Origin: Cristatella mucedo
Lineage: Eukaryota; Bryozoa; Phylactolaemata; Cristatellidae
NCBI GenBank assembly: GCA_009760855.2
Contig: WPIO01000025.1
Span: 1,783,501-1,847,500, forward strand
Direction: 5' to 3'
DNA length: 64,000 nt
Every line of letters begins with the position of its first letter. Within the stretch, counting starts at the first letter, position 1. The position numbers and the translations under genes are program-made. Below the pieces are notes generated by a model that was not told the origin of the DNA, searched no databases, and saw nothing but the letters and a program-made list of their open reading frames with translations. Shown here one piece after another: positions 1 to 11,499 of the stretch.

Positions 1-967
1 CTTCTGATAAGAGCCCCAGTCACCAGCAGACTCCAGGACAGCATCCATAGATTCGACTATATCCTTTCTTAGCTGCCTTTATGCCGATGGCTGTCCACAC
101 TAGCAGTCCACAGCAGGAGGGAAAGAGAATGACGTTAGAGGGCACCTAGCTGACACATGAGCTGCTTGCCCGAATCAGCAGCCCAACAGCCAATTAAAAG
201 CACCTCAGCAAAAATCAGGGTACCCTGGCTCACACTCCATATCAGAAGAATTGTGCTGGTCTTTCCACGAAATAGACTGAAATACATTACTGTAATCCAG
301 GTCAATACCACTATCCACCGCCTTTCTGTATTTGCCGATAATTGGCAGAGGCATTCTCGTGCTGGTGCTTGGGTGCATACTGGTAAGCAGCTGCAGTCTA
401 ATAAACTGCCTTTATGAATTGCAAATACTATAGCTTAGATGCACACAGGTTGGCAGCTGCGGCTCCAACGTCCTACCCTCCATTAGCTGTCACTTAAGAG
501 AAGAGGCTGTATGAGTAGACTCATGTGACCCAACATGGATGAATCCGACTCCGAATCCGGCTCAATCTCAACCATTCCATTTTAAGACTGGCAAAGTTAG
601 GTGGCCACTTTTGTCAATAAAGCGGTTTCACACCGAGCCAACTGTAAAACTTCACGAATTATTCAGATTATCTATCAAAATTGGATCAATTTTTATTACC
701 CTGACACGTGAAAGCAATCTAACAAGTTCACCCGATTCATAATAAAATTATTCTGTCAATTTGCTTGAACTGTGGTCATGGCTAGACACATAATAAGCAG
801 GAGCTAAACAGCAAGAGATAACCATTATACCTTCATACTTTTCAAGGTGAATCGGAAGCTAAGCTGATCAGCTCAATCTAGTACCAAATCTTTGCTGTGC
901 CTTGCAAATATCGAACAATAAGATGCAACCAAAGCCACAGAATTCACATGTCAATCGAAGAAGACAA
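1..967. other. no recognisable gene
   Basis: Only short open frames occur here (86 codons at 157-417, 67 codons at 539-742). Neither shows a family motif or convincing splice context. Confidence 0.5.
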
Positions 968-1385
968 TAACAATAATAATAATGATACACTTAATAAAGC
1001 GCCCTCAGAGAACTAAATCTCTTTCTAGGCGCTTTACCTTTGCTGCAAAGGTAAACTCGATTAATGGTGAGTAATATCTTGCTTGATAAACGCCAGGAAT
1101 AACATGGTTAGGGATGACAGGCACAATGTCAGCATGCAAATGTGGTTAGTGGCAGCATGCAAAGTGTCAGCATGCATAAGCATATGCAGGACGAATCATA
1201 GGTATCAATTAAATTCTCTCCAAAATAGGTTTTTTTAAGTTCTTTTTGAATGTGGTAAAGTCAAGGGATGTTGTGAGAGAAGTCGGGAGTTAGTTTCAGG
1301 CTTTGGAAGCATACGAACGAAATGCACGGTCTCCAAAAGATTTGAGGCTCGTACGAGGTACTGGTAAACTGTTAAGCCTCTCGAG
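968..1385 (-). mobile_element. LINE-B 3' end, 5'-truncated, minus strand
   Basis: Read on the plus strand it begins with an ATT-type tail complement (ataataatgat), then the hairpin arms AAAGCGCC...GGCGCTTT, then the common 3' region (the caggaataacatggtta and cagcatgcaaatgtggtta blocks). It continues through the antisense of the C-terminal RT-associated region up to about tgttaagcctctcg. It faces the next LINE-B copy, so the pair is inverted. Confidence 0.85.
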
Positions 1386-1674
1386 TTAATTCCCATATCC
1401 TGCATCTATAATGCATGGCATTGCTGCTCCATGCATAACTAACACAAAAAATATGTCATTAGCCTCAGGTCATACATCAGCACCTTTATAAAGGCTGTAG
1501 TCAGGCCACCATTCAAGAAAGCCAGCTAGACCAAGAGCTTAAGCAACTTCTGCTCGATTTCCTATCGTTCTAATAAAAGACATTGAAGCGAGTCGTGGCA
1601 GGCAAGCTGAACAAATATAGCGAAACCTAAAACCCAGCTAGTAAGTACCAGTACGGTTTCAGAGTTAATCATCC

Positions 1675-1838
1675 CTGTATTGTTCACCCCTAACCATGTT
1701 ATTCATGTGTTTATCAACCATGATATTACTTACCATTCAATTGCGTTTCCCTTTGCAGCAAATGTAAAGCGCCTAGAAAGAGATGGCGTTCTCTGAGGCC
1801 GCTTTATCAAGTGCATTAGTAGTATTATCATTATAATA
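1675..1838 (+). mobile_element. short LINE-B 3' end nested in the RT of another copy
   Basis: This holds a complete tail (accatgttattcatg, then the AAAGCGCC-type hairpin, then an ATT-rich end). The RT of the host copy breaks at the codons before STETAL and resumes right after it (acagagacagcattacttt). Confidence 0.7.
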
Positions 1839-1909
1839 ATTCTACAGAGACAGCATTACTTTGAGTGTATATCCACTTTCTTAAAAACTCCGAGCTATGA
1901 AGAGTCTCT

Positions 1910-2272
1910 TTGCTTGTTTTTCTTGATCTTTTTACAGCTTTTGATACTATCGATTACCAATTCCTTCTCGAGCACTTACTATCTCACCATTGCATAACGG
2001 GTGCAGCACTGCAAGGTTTCGGGTCCTTTCTCAGAAGGAGACTCCAGAATATTAATCTAAACGTACAAAGATCACCAGAAGGTCCACTAGCGTATGGCAT
2101 ACCTCAGGGCTCAGTGTCTGCTCCCCCACGGATGTCATTGATAGGTTCAACGCTTTCACTTTTATCCAAATCCTTTCCAGAGCTCCAGCATGCGAAATTG
2201 TTTCAGCTTTATTGCTGCATGTTTAGATTACCGAACACTGAAAATCAGCAATGCCAACATATCTTCTATTGA
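1910..2272 (+). pseudogene. reverse transcriptase fragment of LINE-B
   Basis: A 120-codon open frame contains the RT motif block FLDLFTAFDTIDYQFLLEHL and GIPQGSVSAPP. These match RT motifs of CR1/L2-group non-LTR retrotransposons (the block ending AFDTIDH and the GVPQGSVLGP block). The YADD catalytic block is not in this frame, and downstream frames are broken. It is a dead fragment. Confidence 0.75.
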
Positions 2273-3075
2273 ATCCGCATGAAATATGTAAGTCCTATTA
2301 AAAAGAACCTTTCATTAGACGACCATATCAGATCAAAAGTGGTCTGCCTACTTTCAACGACATACAATTACAGAAATTTGGTCATGCTTAGACAGGGATG
2401 CTGCATGTAAATTAATCAGTGCATTTCTTGACATGCTGTCAAGACTTTTTTTAACTCACGTCTTGCTGGTGCGCTGGCCAATTGGATGCTTGCATTTGAT
2501 GCAATATACTACAGTTAAGCTTGTCTATCGTGAAATTCAGTGTTGCTGTATCACACCACTTCTTGCCGACATGCACTGGCTACTAGTCAGGCTAGGCATC
2601 GACTACAGGTCAGGCTTGGCATAGTCCATTTATTATTCAGCTCCAGCCTATCTATCAGAACTAAACCCTCCAAGCGAACCTCAAATCCATGGAAGATCAT
2701 GCCTTTAGTTCCTATGCTCTCAAAGCCTGGACTCATTTCCGGCTGGCGGCATCATATCCCCTAACTTGGAAATTTAAAATTATGTGAAAAGTGATTCGAT
2801 TTAATTCGACATTGTTTGTGTTTTCATGCCTGCTGACAGTGTGCATTCAGCCCCTAAAAATATTTCCATGCTTACCATGTGCATGCCAACTCAAACCGCA
2901 TTGGCCTTATTGGCATTAAGCATGCTAAGACTAACCATTCGACATGCTTCCTTTGCAGCTTATGTAAAGAGCCTAGAAAGAGATTAGGTTCACATACGGA
3001 ACTGTCTAAACGTAATATTAGTATTATTGATTCGCAACTATCTAAAGACTCGGTCCGTAGATTCATCATTAATCT

Positions 3076-3120
3076 AGATTTAATTAATTTAATTTAATTA
3101 ATAATTAATTAATTAAATTT
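3076..3120. repeat. AT-rich (TTAA/ATTA) simple repeat
   Basis: A run of taatttaatttaattaat-type units of about 45 bases. Confidence 0.85.
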
Positions 3121-3242
3121 AGTTAGACTCCTATGTTTGACGACCAATGTAGCTCTCCTATTTCTGAAAGCATGGGTCAAGTAGTAATGTGGCAGTACAA
3201 TATTTCCTAGCACCACAGCTAAAAATCACTCAGACATCCATA

Positions 3243-3960
3243 TGGGGGAATTTACAAAAAATGGTCAACAATTTTCAGTTTTTGGAAATTTTCCTGGTAA
3301 AAGACAAGCCAGTGATAAATGCAATCCCAAGTTTTTGTGGTTGACAGATGACCAGAACACGGTCAAACCGGCTGCAAATGGCATTTCAAGGCCCAATCCT
3401 TACTTGGCATACACATGCTTAAATTGGTAATCTTACATCGTCTCACGAACTGGAATAATTATTGTTCGGCAAGTAGACTATTATTAGGGATAATGTATTC
3501 AGAACTTACTACTTCCGGGGCCGCCGTCAGTCCATTATCACTGCACCCTCTGAATTATGAATCTGTTGACTCGGTTCGTGCAGCAGCCGAAATCCATGAG
3601 GCTTAGGCCGTTTTGTCGTGCGGCTGGTCACCGAGGTGTATTGGGTTGAGCTACCGCGTCTTTCACTGGGTATCAGTTTGAAAATGTTGATTCAATTCTA
3701 TCTAAGGAAATTAAGGTGACTTTGAGTTCTCAATAATGCCATTTATAGCTTTAGATTTGTATTAGCAAACGCGGGTCAGACGCCCACCAGGTTTGACTGC
3801 CGGAGGTACGTTGAGTTATTATGCCTACCTTCGCTATCATGTTTATGTCAAATCTAAGGTAATAGTGATCCGATAAACGTGAAATTTGAAATGAATGATT
3901 GTGTATGCTTACACATAATTCCAGCCGTCTCGTGTGCACATTGGTCCTTGGTTCTCGTTG
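3243..3960 (+). repeat. ancient dispersed repeat, copy 1
   Basis: It aligns in the same orientation with 55262-56460. Shared blocks include acaaaaaatggtcaa, aaggcccaatcctta / aaggcccactcctta, attagggataatgtattcag, and ccggggccgccgt. It lacks about 300 bases present in the other copy at the position after ggtcaa. No coding potential or terminal repeats were recognised, so the class is unknown. Confidence 0.75.
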
Positions 3961-4109
3961 CCCATCTGCTAGCAATTGCACAGGGTTGATGATGTGTCTG
4001 CCACCGTGTACTGCCTTGATCAGAGCCGAGGTACTGACAAAGAAATCTCCTTTTCAAGGCAATTATCTGTTCATTCCACAGCTTGGGCTGCTAATACATG
4101 GTATCTAAT

Positions 4110-4388
4110 TGATCGTCGATTGTCTCCTGGTCGTTGATTGTTTTTCCATTTGCATGAGCCTCTGGAGGCTGCAATGATGAATGCTGACAGAGGGGCTGCA
4201 AACCTCGTGTTCATCATCAATGATGACAGCTTGAACTCTAAGCTCCTCGAGGCAGATATATTAACAGTATTGGCAACATGTTATGACGGTTACTGGGTTT
4301 TTGACATCAACGTATGTGCTGCCAGCTTGTAAAGCTATGAGCTGGCGACTTTTGTACTTCCAGAACAGTTAAACTTTGAACCTTAGAG
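4110..4388. other. no feature recognised
   Basis: A short unremarkable stretch between the dispersed repeat and the LINE-A tail. A 64-codon frame at 4138-4332 has no recognisable motif. Confidence 0.4.
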
Positions 4389-4451
4389 ATGTAATGTAAT
4401 GTAATGTATCTCCATCAGTAACTCCACAAAGTCATAAAGACCATGTGGGTG

Positions 4452-5000
4452 TTACTCAGGAGAGTTTTGTATAACGCACTCACAGCCTAAGCGGCTTTCG
4501 GTGCTCATTCGGTAGCCAACAGACTTCGTCTCACGCAACAAAGAGAAAGTGGGAAGCATAGCAGAGTTAGCAGAGCAGTTGAGGTAGTGAGTAGCATAGA
4601 AGTAGCAATTCAGGACCGCTGAAAAAGATGTGCCATAGTCAGCAGTTGGAGAGTAGATGTCGTTGCTCAAGAATTGTGGAAGCGAGTTCCACAGTCTAGG
4701 ACCTGCAGAGCTAAAGCTTCTGTCGCCAACTGTCTTTAAGCAGAGGAATGGGACAGCTATTTTATTGTCCACACAGGACCTGAGGGCGCGAACAGGCTAA
4801 AACTGATGCAGGAGTTCAGCTAGGTACGAAGGAGTCAAACCGTGGCAAGCCATGTGGGTCAGCCTAAGAACTTTGCTCTGTATCCTTTGCTCAACCGGCA
4901 ACCATCCTCGCTCTTTCAGCAAAGGTGACACGTGCTCAAACCGCTGGGACTTGAAGACCAGCCTTGCAGCCATATTCATAGTCAGCTGTAGTGGCATAAT
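4452..5000 (-). pseudogene. LINE-A C-terminal region after the RT
   Basis: The minus-strand frames 4997-4797 (ARLVFKSQRFEHVSPLL, then WLPVEQRIQSKVLRLT) and 4772-4452 (GDRSFSSAGPRLWNSLP) give the C-terminal signature of CR1/L2-type ORF2 proteins. They are separated by a frame break near 4797. Confidence 0.75.
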
Positions 5001-5152
5001 AGATTTCTTTGGTAGCCCAGCCGAAAGGGAATTACAATAATTAAGCCGAGACTGAACTAAAGTGCTAGTTTATATTTTACAAGCCACTGTGGGAGACAGC
5101 TTCTAATCTTGGATAGGGATCGGATGTGATGGCTAGCTGTAGAGGCAGTCTT

Positions 5153-5832
5153 CTAAATGAAGCTTTTGAAATTGAGGCAGCTGACGAACACGATACCTAG
5201 ATTACGAGCACGTGGTGAAGGTCGCACAACAGCATCACCTACTAGAACAGCAAAGCCTTTTAATCCAGCCACACGCTTAGGGTGTCCTATGAGAAGCAGT
5301 TCGGTTTTATCGTCATTTAATTTCAGGAAGTTTTCCGACATCCAGGATCGAATATCGGCAAGGCAAGCATTCAGTTTCTCAGTTGCTGCAGCAGATTCCG
5401 ACGATTTATATGACAAATACAACTGAGTATCTTCAGCATAGAAGTGACATCCTATTCCATGGGCCTTAATCACTTTTCCCAGAGGTTGTGCATAAATGGA
5501 GAATAGCAAGGGACCAAGTACAGACCCTTAAGAGACTCCACGGGTGACCCTTCTCCTGTCTGAGACCTGACCCCCACACGATACGGATTTAACACCATCA
5601 GACAAGTAGGATTTAAACTCGCCAGTGCTTTGTCTTCCAGACCGATCGTTGTTCTCAGTCGTTCAAGCAGAACTTCGTGATTAATGGTGTCGAAGGCAGC
5701 ACACAGATCTAGCAGAGCTAGGGCAGTGACATTCCCGTTGTCGTTGCCACGTAGAATGTCATTGTTAACACGGAGGAGAGCAGTTTCAGTAGAGTTCTGC
5801 CTCTTGAAACCTGATTGAAATGTTTCTGACAT
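5153..5832 (-). pseudogene. LINE-A reverse transcriptase, frameshifted, catalytic YADD altered to YAED
   Basis: Two overlapping minus-strand frames carry RT motifs. 5832-5470 has STETALLRVNNDIL and LLDLCAAFDTINHEVLLERL; 5509-5153 has [24 protein letters not shown] and [14 protein letters not shown]. The catalytic box reads FYAEDT where the family has FYADDT. The GVPQGSVLGP block is disrupted around 5520-5580. Dead copy. Confidence 0.82.
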
Positions 5833-6554
5833 TCCATTATTTTCAATATGTTCAACCAGCTGCTTAACAACAATTTTTTCAAGAATCTTTGATAAGGACC
5901 GGAAGAAGGGAAACTGGACGATAGTTTGCTAGGACCTCTGTGTCTAATCCAGGCTTTTTAAGAATAGGTCTAACGATTGCCGATTTGAAGGACTTGGGGA
6001 CGACCCCTTTTCCCAAAGAAGCATTAACAATCTTGGTTATGGCAGGGCTAAGTTGATCTGCCAGTTAAGACCACAGAGATGAAGGTATAGGTTCTTCAGG
6101 AGACGAGCTCTTTTTGCTAGACCTTATTAAGGCAGCCACATCACTGGCAGAAACATCAGAGAACCTTTTAAGAAAGGTCACAGGTTGAGGAACGGCGATT
6201 GCTTTGGTCGGAGGGGGCTTAATGGATGCCCGAATGTGCACAATTTTTTAAGTAAAGAAGGCTGAAAACTTTTCGGCTGAGCCCTTAATATCTGGGGAGT
6301 CAGACCTGACAGCATTGGCAAGTAAATGGTTTACTGTCTTATAAATCTGTTTAGTGTCCGACTGGCAGGAATTCAGTTTTCTAATGAAGAAATAAGCCCT
6401 GGTTTTTGAAGCTTTTGTGTGTAAACTCGAAGGAAGTCTTTAAAATTGACTAGGTCTGCCTCAGACCCCGATTTCTTGAAACGACGTACCAGCCTGTGCT
6501 TAACACGGTGCAACACAAGGAGTTTTTTGTAAATTGAAAGCAATCTCGACGACT

Positions 6555-7343
6555 TTAAACACGAATAGAGCGAACGGGAGCATGCTTGTCAAGAGCACTC
6601 CTGAGTGTCATGTTCATCGCATCAGTGAGGGTATCGAGGCTGCCGGTCGAGTCTGAAAGCAGATCAAGAAGGCCTGCATCACAAACAGATTTCAAAAACT
6701 TGTCCATGCCAATGTTTTGGAAGGTACGTCGTTTGGCAAATTCGACATTGCCCTGCACGTACGAGGGAGCAGGAACAGCAAACGAGACCGAACAATGATC
6801 TGAGAGGATCACTGGACACACCACAAAGTCAGTGGGGAGGACATCCTTAGTGATCACGAGATCTAGAACGTAGCCACTGACGTGGGTGCTATGATTAACG
6901 TGTTGGGCCAAACCAAGATTCTCCAGAGAGTCAAGAAATGAGTGGACCTGGCTGTTGCTAGGGTTGTCAACGTGAATATTGAAGTCTCCTACAATCAGTA
7001 GCGGCCTGTCACACACAAATATTTTAGCAAGGAACTCTGAAAACTCCTCAATGAACAAGTTTAGACAGCCAGAAGGAGGCCGGTATATCACAACGGTGAG
7101 AGGCATTGTCTTTGATGAAGACCTGATAGCAACCGATTGAAACGATGACCCATGCGATAAACTGCACATTTTATAGCCAAACGATTCGCGAACAACAATT
7201 GCAACCCAGCCACCAACCTTGTCAGAACGCATGGACTGATAGAAAGAGAACCGGGTTGGGGTGGTCTCGGAAATACAGCTACTGGAACAAGGCGTCATCC
7301 TGGTTTTTGTAAGCAGAAATGCATCTAGCTTCTTCTGGACCAC
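6555..7343 (-). pseudogene. LINE-A endonuclease (EEP/APE-type) domain
   Basis: This is the longest open frame in the window, 262 codons, and it extends in frame upstream past the nominal start (FRLLNVRSLKTKGLL, about 7400-7360). Landmarks of the endonuclease/exonuclease/phosphatase fold used by non-LTR retrotransposons are present: NVRSL near the N-terminus, TKTRM where TETWL is usual, VVIYRPP, IVGDFNIHVDN, LDLVIT, and the C-terminal SDHCSVSFAV with the catalytic Asp-His pair. Known: this domain nicks target DNA to prime reverse transcription. The E of TETW is missing and the downstream RT is broken, so the protein is not expected to work in retrotransposition. Confidence 0.85.
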
Positions 7344-7930
7344 CTGATCGCGGATAAGTAACCCCTTGGTTTTTAGCGAGCGGACATTTAGTAGGCGGAA
7401 TTTAAGAGGCTGTCCAACAACTGGGCGACGGCGATGAAGTGGCTCGTATTCACTACCGTTTGGGTCCGGCCCGGTGAACGCTGGCTCTTCGAATTTGAAT
7501 TGGACCTTGGTAACGGCCGTGGGACGACGTTTCAGAACGTGCTGGGCTACAGCCGGTGGGCTGCTACCGTAATAAGTACTATTTAGCGCTTTAAACTTAC
7601 AAGTCGTAGGTTTGATAGCCGAGCTGTTGATGGGGCGAACGCAGGATGCAGGTAGGTTCTCACTGACCTGCTAGAGAAGGCCGGCTGGTAGGTATCGACT
7701 AATGGTGACATAGCATCTTAAGCTAAGCAGGTTCTGTTTTGTGTAGCATATCCGAGGACAGCTCATAATTAGTCACAGTGAAGATAGCAGAGGAATACCC
7801 GAAGGTATTACGGAGAAATCAAGTAAAGGTCCACACCAGGCTAGGAGTCGCCTGAGGCAGCTCTTTAGCATGGGGAGTAATGGATTGATGGAGAGATGCT
7901 ATGGATTAGCCATCATTGGCCACATCGACG

Positions 7931-8205
7931 TGAAATTCGGAATACATGCTCGGGTCAAAGTGGTTTACTGACGGATTTCTAAACTGGGTTGTATATCGAG
8001 TGAGCAGCCAAGATGCTATTGTCCTTTATTGTCACATGGTCGACCATTTCTTGATTAATATAATGTGTTAAGTCAAAAATTGTTATTTACTTTTTAGAAT
8101 CATCCTAGGGTGAAGAAAGGCTTTCTGCATCTTTTGAAAGGTCTGACATATTTCTACAGTGCATAGTAATTAATCTGTTAGAGCATCGCTTAGGGTATAC
8201 AATGA
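7931..8205. other. junction between LINE-A and LINE-B, no feature recognised
   Basis: Non-coding. The 5' end of LINE-A cannot be fixed here because no second 5' copy is in the window. Confidence 0.35.
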
Positions 8206-9612
8206 CCTGCATAGGTATGCAGACATGGGTAGAGTGTCTCTGTTTGATTTGCTCCATCTTTCGGCAGCTTTTGATACTATTTATCGCAAAGTTCTTCTAG
8301 AGTGCCTCTCATCTCACCTGGGCATCACTGGCACTGCTCTGCAATGGTTCAGGACCTATCTCAGTGGAAGACTCCAGAGTATTGGCATGAATGGACTTAG
8401 ATCATCCAAGAAACCTCTGAAAGATGGGGTACCTTAGGGCTTCGTGCTAGGTCCGGATTTTTTCACGGTTTATACTCTGCCTCTTGCTGATGTGATTGCC
8501 AACCACAATCTAGGCTTTCACTTCTATGCAGATGACAGGCGGTTGTGCGTTTGCTTGATCCCTCTCAGCCTACGAGCACCTCAAATTCTCCCAACTCACT
8601 TGCTGCATGTATTGATAACATCCGCACATGGATGGCATCTAATTTTCTAAAACTCATCGATGATTAAACTAACTTACTAGTAGCGGAAAAACCCAATGTG
8701 ATTCAGAAACTAGAAAGGCCAACCCTCGAAATTGGCTATGGCAGCATATCTCCCTTTGAATCAGCTTCAAATCTAGGTATCATGTTCCAAAGTGACCTCT
8801 GGTTAGACGACCACATCAACTCCAAAGTTAAATCTGCCTACTTTCAGCTCCATAACATTGCTAAAATTCGTGCTTGTTTAGATAAGGATACCATGTCCAA
8901 GTTGGTCAATTCATTCGTGACATCCTGTCTCGACTTCTGATACTCACTCCTTACTGGCCTACAATCATGTAAGACTAGGCGATTGCAGCTGGTGCAAAAC
9001 TCTGCAGCTAGGCTTGTCTGTCGTGAGCCTTACAGTTGCTACATCACACTACTTCTCGTTGACCTGCACTGGCTACCAGTCAAGCAATGGATTGACTTCA
9101 AGGTTTTGTAGCTCACTTTTAGGTCACTTCATTCTTTGGCTCCAGCCTATCTCTCAGATGTACTCCCCCACCAGGCCAAGCAACGTACCACCTGCTTTTC
9201 GGAATCCAACAGTTTACAAATACCTCTTACAAACCTCAAATCTTTTGGAGACCGTGCATTTAGTTCGTATGCTCACAAACATGAACTCCCTCCGACTTGG
9301 GTCACAACATCCCCTGACTTGACCACATTTAAAAAGTACTTAAAACAGACCTATTTAGGACAGCATTTAGTAGCTCCCTGTGAGTGGTCTTCCATGTGCT
9401 TATGGGTGCTGACACTGTGCATGCTGCCACTAGCCACATTTGCATGCTGACCCAGTGCATGTCACCCTTAACCATGTTATTCATTTTGCTTGTTTATCAA
9501 TCATGATATTACTCACCATTCAATTGCATTTCCCTTTGCAGCAAATGTTAAGCGCTTAGTAAGAGATTAAGTTCTCTGGGGGCACTTTATTAAGTGTATT
9601 ATTATTATTATT
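8206..9612 (+). mobile_element. LINE-B copy, 5'-truncated, with full 3' tail
   Basis: Covers the RT (8225 on), the C-terminal region and the 3' end with the AAGCGCTT-type hairpin and a (ATT)n tail at 9590-9612. Similar over its whole length to the copies at 12688-14004 and, inverted, 20031-21196. In-frame stops at 8438 and 8938 make it inactive. Confidence 0.88.
8225..9322 (+). pseudogene. LINE-B reverse transcriptase and C-terminal region, broken
   Basis: Successive frames read SLFDLLHLSAAFDTIYRKVLL (8237 on), FHFYADDRRLCV (catalytic YADD retained), ESASNLGIMFQSDLWLDDHI, FVTSCLDF and LPHQAKQRTTCFSESNSLQI. These are typical of CR1/L2-group RT and C-terminal domains. The frame changes at least four times. 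Confidence 0.82.
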
Positions 9613-10830
9613 AATCCAACATTTTAAGCACATGTGCAATAACGGGCAAGGCAGGTCAAGCGAGAGCAATTGCCAGGGCAAACCAGCAATCTTCGCCAGA
9701 AATTAAACACTAACGGGTGAGGCGAAGCATTAGTTGTTATTCCCCATGACACTAATTTTAAGAGCATCTAATGATGCTAGTCATTTCGTACATTCATTGT
9801 CGAGTGATGCACGACAATTGTCTGACCAATACCTAATTCCTTTAGGATCCTTCAACAAGTGACGTGTCAGTACCTGGTCAAACCTTCCAATTTCCTTGCA
9901 AATGTAACAAACTGTGTTTAAACTGAAATCACACCATTTTAATTTAATGCTCTCATGTAATAAACGGTGATAGTCTGCAATGACTCGGCCCAAAAGAATC
10001 AACCCCCAACAACTTGCAGCAAGCAGACTGAAATGTGCAGCACCACGCCTTAATTCTCCTCACGTGTAACGTTTTACATTGCTCAAACTATAAACGCTGA
10101 ATTTGTAAGCCATTTAGCCTGTTTGTTTTGATAAACTAATGCCAATCATTAAACTAGACGAAATCCACAGTTTTATCAGAATTGACCAGTAATTAGGAGA
10201 GGGAGCTCTAATTCTCATTGCATGTACCGTCCCACTCAGTTTGAAGCACACCTAAATGATTTAAGCCATCATATGTGTTCAATCTGATGGTAAGCCATCG
10301 TCATCGACAGCCATGACTCTTCCCAAAGCCAAATGCCTTTCCCTATAGAGGAGAAACTGGCTGTGCGAAGCTCCAATTCTCATTCTAAGTTAGACTTCTT
10401 CGTGTTTAAAATGCACTTAAATAATATGCACCCGTGGTGATGGTTTAATCCATAGCCATGTCTGGCATGTGGCTGCAATGGCCGACTCAAACACTTAAAT
10501 CTGCCACAAATCAGCTATTCATTGGTTTCCACATACTCTTAGTTTTAGAGAATATAAAAATGTGCATTATTATTGAGTCGACACCATGTCAACTCATTAT
10601 GTAAGTTAAATTCTGAGGAAAATGATAGCGATTGACAAAGATTTTTGTAGCACATACAAAAAATTGCCCAAAATCGATTAGAAATCTGCTGTAAGCTAAA
10701 ATTCTCTGTGTGTTTTACTGCTAACTAAGGTAAAAGTACAATCAATCCATTTAGAAACACTGAGCACGTATTGTCGGGGTATTGCACTATCGAGTGCTTT
10801 AAAAAAAGATAATGCATGCTGTTTCATCGG
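9613..10830. other. no gene recognised
   Basis: AT-rich non-coding DNA. The only frame of note is 73 codons on the minus strand (9781-10002), without motifs. Confidence 0.45.
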
Positions 10831-10854
10831 CCTTTTTTATAGTGGCCAAAGACC

Positions 10855-11154
10855 CTAGGCGGTTATGACCACCACTTGCAATGGCATGAAGGATTGCCCT
10901 TGCACATGATTCCAACCCACGACATCGGGGTCAAGGTCGTGAAATGGTAGCACACCTCTGCCCGTCTGGCTCAATTTGAGGGCACACAAGAACTGCTCAA
11001 CAGCAATCACCTCTGTCGTAGAGAGTTGACCAATAGGATGCAGCTGTCCTAGTAGGGTCCTGAAGTGATTAATCCCAGCTGGCGGCATGTCAGCCAATAT
11101 AGTCCAGACTATCAATTTAAGAATACAGAAACGCTGGCCCAAGGTCGCTGTCAC
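10855..11154 (-). pseudogene. possible LTR-retroelement gag remnant
   Basis: A 99-codon minus-strand frame contains LSTTEVIAVEQFLCAL. This faintly resembles the EQFL helix of SCAN-like/retroelement gag domains. Just 3' on the plus strand are two imperfect tandem units (gagaacgagagaggtggctga and a relative), and 100-200 bases further a probable solo LTR. The resemblance is from memory and weak; it may be a chance frame. Confidence 0.25.
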
Positions 11155-11164
11155 TGCCAGCCAT

Positions 11165-11310
11165 CTGAGAGTTACTAGACGGGTTTCCGTCTGAACGAGA
11201 AAGGTGGCTGAATAGTACCTGCGTCCTTTAGAACACAGTGGTCACGATAGACGATTCCCGTGAGAACGAGAGAGGTGGCTGAAAAGAACCTGGGTGATCG
11301 AGCTGTGAGC
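11165..11310. repeat. imperfect tandem repeat, two units of about 75-80 bases
   Basis: The blocks gtctgaacgagaaaggtggc and gtgagaacgagagaggtggc recur at similar spacing, each followed by a gaa-(t/a)a-g(t/a)acctg(c/g)gt stretch. Confidence 0.6.
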
Positions 11311-11499
11311 AAGCTGACTCAGCAATCATGGTAGGACCAGCAGGCTGATTGACATCGGCTGGCTTTTCAACTCCATTGTCACGGCTATTTATATAATGGT
11401 AAGGCGACGCTCGTCTAGGGTCCCTTTTTTCATCTTCGGCTCCATTTTGATTCCGTTTCTATGTATGTATCTCCGTCAGTAACTCCACATAGTCATAGA

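Larger units (their letters stand above)
1400..3000 (+). mobile_element. LINE-B copy (decayed RT) with a nested 3'-end insertion
   Basis: Bases 1400-1670 match the start of the RT domain in the copy at 27930-29700 (shared tatgtcattagcctcaggtc). The RT continues at 1841, with FLDLFTAFDTIDYQFLLEHL at 1913-1975 and GIPQGSVSAPP later, and a LINE-B-like tail ends near 3000. Many stops and frameshifts are present. Between 1675 and 1838 a second LINE-B tail is inserted (separate entry). Confidence 0.8.
4389..7930 (-). mobile_element. LINE-A, long decayed CR1/L2-group LINE
   Basis: In minus-strand order: a probable 5' region (7930-7670, boundary uncertain), an endonuclease domain (about 7670-6555), a linker, an RT (about 6300-5150), a C-terminal region (5000-4450) and a 3' tail ending in three to four tandem TGTAATG-type repeats at 4389-4409. 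Stops (one near 7670) and frameshifts break it. The tail recurs at 11460-12211 and 24600-24960, which supports this as a family distinct from LINE-B. Confidence 0.82.
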
